NCBI GenBank assembly: GCA_020348625.1
Contig: CP070752.1
Location: 1,241,867 to 1,247,029 of the forward strand
DNA from: Deltaproteobacteria bacterium
GTDB taxonomy: Bacteria; Desulfobacterota; DSM-4660; Desulfatiglandales; B25-G16
Direction: 5' to 3'
Length of the DNA: 5,163 nucleotides
Notes under the pieces: model-generated
The model's database searches: none
The model's input: the letters and a program-made list of their open reading frames with translations, nothing else
What the model was told of the DNA's origin: nothing
Shown here: one piece after another, positions 1-5,163 of the stretch
Layout of the letters: every line of letters begins with the position of its first letter
How positions within the stretch are numbered: position 1 is the stretch's first letter
Position numbers and translations under genes: made by a program

Positions 1-60
1 ATTATTTCTTCAAAAGAGACTAATCTGACTATTTCTTCTCCGTGTCTCTTCACTAGTTCG

Positions 61-70
61 TTGTATACAA
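61..70. promoter_or_regulatory. Perfect 10-bp palindrome in the leader of the TPR gene
   Basis: The sequence TTGTATACAA reads the same on both strands and lies about 43 bases before the TPR start codon. It overlaps TACAAT (66-71), which resembles a sigma-70 -10 box at five of six positions, but no good -35 box lies 16 to 18 bases upstream. It could therefore be part of a promoter, a small operator, or chance in AT-rich DNA. Further upstream a 7-bp inverted repeat (14-20 with 44-50) is also present but weak. Nothing else recognisable lies in bases 1-97. Confidence 0.2.
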
Positions 71-97
71 TATAGGCGGTCTTATCTTCTAGCGAAG

Positions 98-105
98 AAA
101 GGAGG
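98..105 (+). promoter_or_regulatory. Strong Shine-Dalgarno site of the TPR gene
   Basis: AAAGGAGG, followed by a second AGGA, lies 8 bases before the ATG at 114. It is a near-perfect complement to the 16S rRNA tail and fixes the start at 114. The next in-frame ATG, at 129, has no such site. Confidence 0.85.
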
Positions 106-113
106 AGGAACTG

Positions 114-1166
114 ATGAAAATCGACACCATGCATAGGTCAAAACCAAGAAGCTCGTTCATCATTGAATTTGTCTGGTTGTCATTGGTTTGTGGTCTCGTT
201 GCAATATGGGGGTGTGGTGCTCTGACAGAAGGTTTGATGCAAGGGCCGGGAACAGCTGATACGCAAGATGCCTATAGCCTGTTCGACAACGGAACCGGGC
301 ATCTGAAGGAAGGGCGATTCGACGATGCGATCGCCGCCCTCTCCCAGGCAATTAATCTGGAGCCTGACTACGCCGAGGCTTACAACAACCGAGGGCTTGC
401 CTATTATGAAAAAAAGGAATACTCCCAAGCCCTCGAGGACTTCAAGCAGGTCATTGTCATCAATCCCGACGATGAAAAGGCCCATAACAACCTTGCCCTC
501 GTTTACTACCGGCTCGAAGACTACCCCAATGCAGAGAACCATTATCAGCTGGCCCTGTCATTAAGCAGGGAAGAAAAGCCCTATCATGCCGATGTTTACA
601 ACAACCTGGGGGCCATCTACGCAAGAAAAGGGGCACAGCAGGAGGCCTTGAACGCCTATAACAACGCCATACGGATAACCAAGACCAACAACTTGGGGTA
701 CACCGACGCCTTTTACAACCGGGCAAATCTCTTTTACGACCAGAAGCGATATGACGAGGCCATAGCAGATTACACAGTAGCCATAACCTCTGTGGAAGAA
801 GCGGGTGACGCTGCTTACAACGTCTCTGATGCTTATTACAATAGGGGATTGAGTTACTATCACAAGGGCCAGCATAATGAGGCCCTTGCCGATTATGAGC
901 GTGCGTTGGAGCACAAACCCGATTTCACCTGGGCTCTTTACAGCATGGGGCTTACCTATTTCATGAAAAAAGACTACGAACGGGCACTCTCCGCGTACCA
1001 TAAGGCCCTAGGCATAGATGCCAATTTTGCCGATGCTTACCTGGGCATGGCAATGGTGTTTCAGGAAACCGGCCCTCGTGAGGAGTTTCTGGCTTCGTTG
1101 AATAAGAGCTGCGATCTGGGCAATGCCCAAGCGTGCGACACGCTGAAGAAACTGGAAGAAAAATAG
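114..1166 (+). CDS. TPR-repeat protein, probably envelope-anchored (lipoprotein-like N-terminus)
   Basis: This 350-residue protein is built almost entirely of tetratricopeptide repeats, helical pairs that normally act as a protein-binding scaffold. I count about eight units starting near residues 52, 86, 120, 157, 196, 236, 271 and 305, several with the classic small-residue and NPD/EPD-type turn pattern. The N-terminus has basic residues (K2, R8, K10, R12), a hydrophobic stretch (about 14-31) and I-W-G-C with Cys34, a plausible but not ideal lipobox. If used, it would give a lipoprotein with Gly at +2. The alternative is an uncleaved membrane anchor. The last 20 residues, with SCDLGNAQAC, resemble a half Sel1-like repeat. 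The start at 114 is supported by AGGAGG 8 bases upstream. The gene converges on metG and appears to stand alone in this window. Partners and specific function cannot be told from the sequence, so no gene symbol is given. Confidence 0.9.
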   Translation: MKIDTMHRSKPRSSFIIEFVWLSLVCGLVAIWGCGALTEGLMQGPGTADTQDAYSLFDNGTGHLKEGRFDDAIAALSQAINLEPDYAEAYNNRGLAYYEKKEYSQALEDFKQVIVINPDDEKAHNNLALVYYRLEDYPNAENHYQLALSLSREEKPYHADVYNNLGAIYARKGAQQEALNAYNNAIRITKTNNLGYTDAFYNRANLFYDQKRYDEAIADYTVAITSVEEAGDAAYNVSDAYYNRGLSYYHKGQHNEALADYERALEHKPDFTWALYSMGLTYFMKKDYERALSAYHKALGIDANFADAYLGMAMVFQETGPREEFLASLNKSCDLGNAQACDTLKKLEEK

Positions 1167-1173
1167 AGGACAC

Positions 1174-1194
1174 AGGGCCAAAGGTTCTGGCTCT
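1174..1194 (+). terminator. Weak hairpin just after the TPR gene, possible terminator
   Basis: AGGGCCA (1174-1180) can pair with TGGCTCT (1188-1194) around a 7-base loop. The 7-bp stem includes one G-U pair and starts 8 bases after the TPR stop codon. No T-run follows on the plus strand, so a normal intrinsic terminator is not supported. On the minus strand a T-rich stretch (about 1152-1164) lies some 10 bases beyond the hairpin, but there the wobble pair becomes a mismatch. Position is the main argument for it. Confidence 0.2.
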
Positions 1195-1248
1195 GATGAA
1201 AACTTATAAGGGTATGCCGATTGCGTATCGGACCGTAGGCTTTCTATT

Positions 1249-1333
1249 GGAATAATGGAAGACTCGAATACTGGAGAGGGTAAACAAAGGAAAACATCCC
1301 TTATACGTCAATATTCCAATACTCCATTATTCC
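1249..1333. repeat. Imperfect inverted repeat between the convergent TPR and metG genes
   Basis: GGAATAATGGA (1249-1259) has its exact reverse complement at 1323-1333. The similarity continues inward for 15 more bases with about 9 matches, giving arms of 26 bases (1249-1274 and 1308-1333) around a 33-base centre. The outer edge lies 15 bases past the metG stop codon. The arms belong to the same word family as the repeats before holB: ATTGGAATATTG occurs here on the minus strand (1309-1320) and again on the plus strand at 5106-5117. The stem is AT-rich with no T-tract, so it is a poor intrinsic terminator. A small dispersed repeat or a transcript-end structure are both possible. Confidence 0.6.
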
Positions 1334-1348
1334 CTGATTCCAACACAT

Positions 1349-3238
1349 TCATCTGACAGCACTTCCCGGTTTGCTTTCCCCGTCGGTAACCACGATATGA
1401 ATCCCCGCTTCATCCTCTGCCGCGAGAACCATACCTTGAGACTCAATACCGCGGAGCCGAATCGGCTTAAGATTGGCAAGCACAACAACCTGTTTACCCC
1501 TGAGCTCCTCTGGCCGATAATCAGGGGCCAATCCCGCCACGATCGTCCGCTCCTCCCCAATATCAACTGCCAGCTTCAGTAGTTTGTCGGATCCGGCAAT
1601 AGGCTCTGCCTGCTTGATGATCCCAACGCGGATGTCAAACCGTTGAAACTCTTCGAGGCTTACCAGGTCCGGTGAAGAAACAGCCTCTTGAAGTTTTTCA
1701 AGCTGCACCCTGGGGAAAAGGGCCGGCGCCTTTGCTACTGGCCTGATCCGCTTCGTTTTGCCCCACTGCTTTGCATCCTCGAAATCCAGCTCTTTTCCAA
1801 CTGCCTCGAGCCCCAACTGATGTTGGATCTTCTCCGCTGTTTGGGGCATAACCGGCCACAGGAGCACTGACACTACTTTTAATGCTTCCAGCACATGGTC
1901 GAGCACGGCGCCGAGGCGGTCCGTGTCTGATTGGGCCATTACCCATGGTTTCATGGTATCGATGTATTTATTGGCTTTTCCGATCAACTCCCAGACAGCG
2001 ATAAGGGCCTTGTGAAAGGTGAATTCCTCCATCAGGTCCCTATATTCGTCGATTACCTCAAGCGCTGCTTCCCTCAACGCCCGATCCTCCTCCGCTGGTG
2101 TGCCTGATGCGGGGACCAAACCGTCGAAGTACTTGACTGCCATGGTTGCGCTTCTGCTCACCAGATTCCCGAGATCGTTTGCCAGGTCGGCATTAAGCCT
2201 CCTTACCAGCGATTCCTCGCTGAAATCCGAATCGAGTCCGAAGACCATGTCCCTCAGGAGAAAATACCGAAAAGCATCAAGGCCGTAAACGGTGGCCAGA
2301 TCCATGGGTTTCACGATATTTCCCAGGCTCTTTGACATCTTGCCGGCATCCACATTCCAGTACCCATGCACATTCAGATGTTGGTACGGTTCGATTCCGG
2401 CTGCCTTGAGCATGCACGGCCAGAAGATACCGTGAGGCTTGAGAATATCCTTTGCGATAATGTGCTGGGCAACCGGCCAGAATTTCTTAAAGAGATCACC
2501 GTCCGGATAATTCAACGCCGATACATAGTTAATGAGCGCATCAAACCAGACATAGGTCACATAGTCATCATCAAAGGGAAGTGGTATCCCCCACGATAGT
2601 CTCCTCTTAGGCCTAGATATGCACAGGTCTTCCAGGGGCTCCCTCAGGAAGGCCAGGACCTCGTTACGGTACCGTTCAGGCCTGATGAAGTCGGGGTTTC
2701 GGTTGATGTGCTCAATGAGCCACTCCTGGTATTTGCTCATCTTGAAGAAGTAGTTCTCCTCCCGAATGAGCTTTGGCTCTGTCAAATGGATAGGGCATCT
2801 GCCGTCTTCCAATTCCGTTTCAGTATAGAACCGCTCACATCCAACACAGTATGTTCCCTCGTACTCGCTGAAATAGATGTCTCCTTTTTCATACACCCGC
2901 GAGAGGATTGCCTTTACCGTTTCTTGATGATTCTCATCAGTGGTCCTTATGAAGTAGTCATTGGTCACATCCAGCTTGGGCCAGGCATCTCTAAAGGTCT
3001 TGCTTATCTTGTCTACGTATGTCTTGACGCTTTCGCCAGCCTTGGTAGCTGCCTCCACAATCTTGTCGCCGTGCTCATCGGTACCCGTGAGAAAAAAGGT
3101 TTCAATGCCCGCCAACCGGTGGAACCGCGCTACTATGTCGGCAACAATGGTTGTATACGCATGCCCGAGGTGTGGTTCTGCGTTTACGTAATAAATAGGT
3201 GTGGTTATGTAAAATGCCCTCTTGCTATTTTTTGCCAT
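1349..3238 (-). CDS. metG: Methionyl-tRNA synthetase with C-terminal tRNA-binding domain
   Basis: This class I aminoacyl-tRNA synthetase of 629 residues joins methionine to tRNA-Met in the cytoplasm, for both initiation and elongation. The Rossmann catalytic domain shows HLGH at 23-26, GTDEHG at 52-57, WFDALINY at 231-238 and KMSKS at 300-304. A single zinc knuckle has ligands Cys131, Cys134, Cys148 and His151 (CxxC then CPIH), as in the Bacillus/Thermus-like type. A helical anticodon-binding domain follows (about 340-500, with KPW near 432). Residues from about 525 form an EMAP/Trbp111-like tRNA-binding and dimerisation domain, with FDIRVG and GIESQGMVLAA. Length is normal and nothing is truncated. 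The reading frame stays open to an ATG at 3289, but homologues begin close to the MAKNSKRAFYITTPIYY segment. The ATG at 3238 has GAGGA 4 bases upstream and GAGGAAGG further up. It overlaps the end of ricT by 14 bases, which suggests coupled translation. Confidence 0.97.
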   Translation of the reverse strand: MAKNSKRAFYITTPIYYVNAEPHLGHAYTTIVADIVARFHRLAGIETFFLTGTDEHGDKIVEAATKAGESVKTYVDKISKTFRDAWPKLDVTNDYFIRTTDENHQETVKAILSRVYEKGDIYFSEYEGTYCVGCERFYTETELEDGRCPIHLTEPKLIREENYFFKMSKYQEWLIEHINRNPDFIRPERYRNEVLAFLREPLEDLCISRPKRRLSWGIPLPFDDDYVTYVWFDALINYVSALNYPDGDLFKKFWPVAQHIIAKDILKPHGIFWPCMLKAAGIEPYQHLNVHGYWNVDAGKMSKSLGNIVKPMDLATVYGLDAFRYFLLRDMVFGLDSDFSEESLVRRLNADLANDLGNLVSRSATMAVKYFDGLVPASGTPAEEDRALREAALEVIDEYRDLMEEFTFHKALIAVWELIGKANKYIDTMKPWVMAQSDTDRLGAVLDHVLEALKVVSVLLWPVMPQTAEKIQHQLGLEAVGKELDFEDAKQWGKTKRIRPVAKAPALFPRVQLEKLQEAVSSPDLVSLEEFQRFDIRVGIIKQAEPIAGSDKLLKLAVDIGEERTIVAGLAPDYRPEELRGKQVVVLANLKPIRLRGIESQGMVLAAEDEAGIHIVVTDGESKPGSAVR

Positions 3239-3926
3239 TTTTTCCTCGTGCCTTCCTCGTTTTCGCATACTCATCGTATTCAAAAGCAAGACAGCACATC
3301 AACCTCCCACATATGCCGGAGATCTTCGTGGGGTTCAGCGAAAGGTCTTGTTCTTTGGCCATCCTGATGGATATGGGGTCGAAATTCGAGAGAAACACCG
3401 AACAGCAGAGCTCGCGACCACAGTGGCCGACACCGCTCAGCATTCGAGCTAGGTCTCTGGTACCGATCTGCCTCATCTCCACATGGGTATGAAACCGCTG
3501 AACCAGATCCTTGACCAACTCCCTGAAATCGACCCTGGTCTTGGAGGTGTAATAGAAGGTCATTTTGCTTCGGTCAAATGCTACCTCAACTCCGATCAGG
3601 TTCATGGACAATTTCCTCTTTTCGATAAGCTCTCTGCAGCATTCAGCAGCCTCTGCCTCGTCCTGTTCGTTCTTCCTTTTTTGCTCAATATCCTCTGTTG
3701 TAGCCAGGCGGAATATCTTCTTTATCGGTCTGGTGGGCATGGAAGAATCCCTGAGCCTCGGCTTGCTGCATACCGTGCCCAGTTCCTGGCCCTTCTGGGT
3801 CTGCACAATAACCTGATCTCCCTCCTTAAGGACGAAGTGCCCGGTGTAAAACTCATACCACTTGCCGTCCTCCCTGAATCTGACATTCACGATCTTTCTT
3901 GGACCGTCTCCATTCCTTTTTCTCAT
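3225..3926 (-). CDS. ricT: PSP1/YaaT-family regulatory protein RicT
   Basis: The 233-residue protein matches the RicT (YaaT, PSP1 C-terminal domain) family. In Bacillus subtilis RicT works with RicA and RicF in an iron-sulfur-containing complex that steers RNase Y cleavage of certain mRNAs and affects competence, sporulation and biofilm formation. Seen here are a small beta-rich N-terminal part (about 10-55), a charged central segment (77-105), the PSP1 core (about 67-155), and the family signature from RQIGTRDLARML to CGRLMCC. That signature holds two copies of CGRxxCC, at 169-175 and 206-212, with SLNPTKISG between them. These cysteines are the likely metal or cluster ligands. The basic tail is shorter than in Bacillus. 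The start codon overlaps the holB stop (ATGA), with a G-rich GAGG-type site ending 10 bases upstream. Its role outside Firmicutes, where RicA and RicF may be missing, is unsettled, so function here is inferred from family membership. Confidence 0.93.
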   Translation of the reverse strand: MRKRNGDGPRKIVNVRFREDGKWYEFYTGHFVLKEGDQVIVQTQKGQELGTVCSKPRLRDSSMPTRPIKKIFRLATTEDIEQKRKNEQDEAEAAECCRELIEKRKLSMNLIGVEVAFDRSKMTFYYTSKTRVDFRELVKDLVQRFHTHVEMRQIGTRDLARMLSGVGHCGRELCCSVFLSNFDPISIRMAKEQDLSLNPTKISGICGRLMCCLAFEYDEYAKTRKARGKNGKK

Positions 3927-4951
3927 CGATCTGCAGCCCCCCTCAAACCAAACAAAGATCGTTCAATAAGGAACAGTTGGTTCCTGTTCTCAATGAGATC
4001 ATATTCTGCACTGGCAATAACGGCCAGTGACTTCATGAGCCTATCCACCGAATAACCGGAGGCGACCCTACTGAGGTGTTCAATGAGATCGGTGTTTACG
4101 ATGAGCTCTTTCGCACCCTCGAGTTTCATGAGCAGCATGTCCCTGAACCAGCTCTTCCATATCCCCAGCATCAATGCTATTGTCGCATCTTTTGGCTCCT
4201 TACCCTTTTTTCCGAGGTCGAAGAATTTTTGAGCCGATTCCAGGAGAACATCCGGAGAGCCATTGATGGCCCGATCCAGCATCTCTATCCAGCTAATCCG
4301 TTCTGCCAAAAGGCCTTCCTCTGCCATCCTGAGCGCCGTGCCCAGGCTCCCCTCTGAAAGCCTGGCCAAGATCCGTGCGGCTTCCCTATCCACGCTGCGT
4401 TCTGTTACCAGCCAGTTCGCAATCTCCCCGGTCGGAAGCGGTTTAAAGGAAACCCTCTGGCATCGTGAAACAATGGTGGGCAGAAGCTCCTTCGGATCCC
4501 TCACTGTTAGGATAAAAACGGTTCCCGGCGGTGGTTCCTCAAGGCTCTTCAAGAATGCATTGGCCGCCTCCATGGTCATCTTTTCCGCCGGGTCAATGAT
4601 GATCATCCGGTACCGACCGAGAACTGGTGCGAAGGCGAGCTGCCTGTTTATCTCGCGAATCTGGTTGATGCCGATCGCCTTTTTCTCCTCATCCAGGCCT
4701 ACCAGAATGATGTCAGGGTGATTTCCGTCGATGATCCTCCGACAGGAGGTGCACCTCCCACACCCGTCTTCATTGTCGGGATCCATGCAATTGAGCAACA
4801 AGGCAAATGCCATAGCCGTGGTTGTCTTGCCAATTCCCTGAATACCGGCAAACAGATAGGCCGAGGCAATCTTGTCGTTGGCCGCGACGCGCCGGAGAAA
4901 GTCGATTGCCTTTTCTTGACCTATGATTTCCTTTAATAACAGAGTGCTCAT
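3923..4951 (-). CDS. holB: DNA polymerase III subunit delta prime
   Basis: This 342-residue AAA+ protein is the delta prime subunit of the clamp loader, which with DnaX and delta opens the beta sliding clamp and places it on primed DNA. The AAA+ domain shows IIGQEKAI (9-16), a Walker A motif GIQGIGKT (36-43), a four-cysteine zinc module (Cys55, 64, 67, 70), a Walker B-like strand IIIDPAE (117-123), NAFLKSLEEPP (131-141) and the SRC sensor-1 motif (162-164). The C-terminal third is the helical collar domain. The intact P-loop differs from E. coli delta prime, which does not bind ATP. DnaX is the main alternative, but this protein is too short, lacks the DnaX C-terminal domains, and sits in the usual holB-ricT setting. 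The start at 4951 is firm, because a stop codon lies in frame at 4961-4963 and no other start codon follows near the conserved N-terminus. No Shine-Dalgarno sequence precedes it. Confidence 0.93.
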   Translation of the reverse strand: MSTLLLKEIIGQEKAIDFLRRVAANDKIASAYLFAGIQGIGKTTTAMAFALLLNCMDPDNEDGCGRCTSCRRIIDGNHPDIILVGLDEEKKAIGINQIREINRQLAFAPVLGRYRMIIIDPAEKMTMEAANAFLKSLEEPPPGTVFILTVRDPKELLPTIVSRCQRVSFKPLPTGEIANWLVTERSVDREAARILARLSEGSLGTALRMAEEGLLAERISWIEMLDRAINGSPDVLLESAQKFFDLGKKGKEPKDATIALMLGIWKSWFRDMLLMKLEGAKELIVNTDLIEHLSRVASGYSVDRLMKSLAVIASAEYDLIENRNQLFLIERSLFGLRGAADR

Positions 4952-4976
4952 GAAGAGTAACTAATTCGCTTGGCGC

Positions 4977-4992
4977 AAAATTGGAATGTTGG
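4977..4992 (+). repeat. Direct repeat copy 1, upstream of holB
   Basis: AAAATTGGAATGTTGG matches the second copy at 5103-5118 in 15 of 16 bases, in the same orientation and 126 bases apart. It lies only 25 bases before the holB start codon, so it is probably within the 5' untranslated region or near the promoter. Confidence 0.6.
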
Positions 4993-5026
4993 CCTGCCCT
5001 GGGGCGACTTATCGAAAATGACTATC

Positions 5027-5047
5027 TGTTGCTGTAATAGCACAACA
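5027..5047. promoter_or_regulatory. Small interrupted dyad in the holB leader, possible operator or hairpin
   Basis: TGTTG (5027-5031) pairs with CAACA (5043-5047). An inner CT/AG pair (5032-5033 with 5039-5040) extends the stem past a 2-base bulge. The dyad lies 76 to 96 bases before the holB start. It could be a repressor site, an mRNA hairpin or chance. No known regulator consensus is recognised. Confidence 0.2.
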
Positions 5048-5102
5048 TACGTAATCAAAGAATTTCATCCTTGCATAACAGGTCTGGGCCAGGGAACAAT
5101 GG

Positions 5103-5118
5103 AAAATTGGAATATTGG
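5103..5118 (+). repeat. Direct repeat copy 2, upstream of holB
   Basis: AAAATTGGAATATTGG is the partner of the copy at 4977-4992. Twelve of its bases (ATTGGAATATTG, 5106-5117) recur exactly, on the other strand, at 1309-1320 next to the metG stop. The preceding bases (5097-5102, CAATGG) continue the same TGGAA-type pattern. Confidence 0.6.
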
Positions 5119-5163
5119 GTTCTCGCAAACTGCAACATCGCTTTACTGGCAAACTCCTGCTAA

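Larger units (their letters stand above)
1349..4951 (-). other. Operon holB-ricT-metG
   Basis: Three genes on the minus strand overlap by 4 bases (holB stop and ricT start share ATGA at 3926-3923) and 14 bases (ricT and metG, 3225-3238). No room exists for internal terminators, so one transcript and translational coupling are expected. Thymidylate kinase (tmk), which I recall often preceding holB in related genomes, is not seen in the 212 bases before holB. It could lie outside the window. Confidence 0.85.
4952..5163. other. Non-coding leader region upstream of holB
   Basis: These 212 bases at the window edge contain no credible gene. They hold two copies of a 16-base direct repeat and one dyad, listed separately. 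The operon promoter is expected here, reading leftward, but I found no pair of -35 and -10 boxes with good matches and normal spacing. No tRNA or known riboswitch pattern is visible. The neighbouring gene beyond 5163 is unknown. Confidence 0.6.

Noticed and set aside
1..113. Tail of an upstream gene at the window start
   Set aside because: A plus-strand frame is open from base 1 to a TAG at 73-75, but at 24 codons with no recognisable sequence it cannot be supported.
561..1001. Minus-strand open frame of 146 codons within the TPR gene
   Set aside because: The plus-strand frame has clear periodic TPR sequence and a strong ribosome-binding site. The antisense frame is a by-product of its codon use.
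1246..1333. CRISPR array or insertion-sequence ends made of the TTGGAATA words
   Set aside because: The words are too short and irregular, with no uniform spacers, no cas genes and no transposase in the window.
3239..3289. Longer metG start at 3289, adding 17 residues
   Set aside because: The added residues are out-of-frame translation of the ricT 3' end, and family members begin close to the ATG at 3238, which has a purine-rich site before it.
2708..3367. Open frame of 219 codons on the plus strand opposite metG and the end of ricT
   Set aside because: It lies antisense to metG, whose catalytic motifs are unmistakable. Its translation has no recognisable domain and its start lacks a ribosome-binding site.
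3483..4055. Open frame of 190 codons on the plus strand opposite ricT and holB
   Set aside because: It is antisense to two well-identified genes and crosses their junction, with a composition typical of shadow frames.
3923..4951. Reading this gene as dnaX (tau/gamma) because of its Walker A and zinc module
   Set aside because: At 342 residues it lacks the DnaX C-terminal domains, and its position before ricT is characteristic of holB.
4993..5102. Sigma-70 promoter for holB on the minus strand
   Set aside because: TTGATT (5058-5053) is a fair -35 box, but no acceptable -10 box lies 16 to 18 bases downstream. Other pairs fit no better than chance.

Overview
The window carries four protein genes and two short intergenic regions. 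One gene is on the plus strand: a tetratricopeptide-repeat (TPR) protein with an N-terminal export or lipoprotein-type signal (114-1166). Convergent to it is a compact three-gene operon on the minus strand, read from 4951 down to 1349: holB (DNA polymerase III delta prime subunit), ricT (PSP1/YaaT-family protein) and metG (methionyl-tRNA synthetase). I see no rRNA, tRNA, CRISPR array, transposase or prophage gene.

The organism is most likely an anaerobic member of the former Deltaproteobacteria (Desulfobacterota and relatives). This is inference from three things. The base composition is moderate. The order holB-ricT-metG fits that group as I remember it. The intergenic DNA holds AT-rich words related to ATTGGAATATTGG, which I recall from genomes of that group. 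A lineage call would need database comparison.

Layout: 1-113 is the leader of the TPR gene, with a strong Shine-Dalgarno sequence and a perfect 10-bp palindrome. 1167-1348 separates the two convergent genes and holds a weak hairpin just after the TPR gene plus a long imperfect inverted repeat just after metG. 1349-4951 is the operon, whose genes overlap by 4 nt (holB/ricT, an ATGA junction) and 14 nt (ricT/metG), so they are almost certainly co-transcribed and probably translationally coupled. 4952-5163 is the leader of holB and contains a 16-nt direct repeat of the same word family plus a small dyad.

Functionally the operon is housekeeping: clamp loading at the replication fork, an RNA-processing or regulatory factor with paired cysteine motifs, and charging of tRNA-Met. 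The TPR protein is probably a cell-envelope scaffold with unknown partners and no visible link to the operon. The window looks largely ordinary. The points most worth a second look are the repeat words bracketing the operon, the holB start without a Shine-Dalgarno sequence, the intact P-loop in HolB and the duplicated cysteine motif in RicT. I found no convincing evidence of a new biological system.
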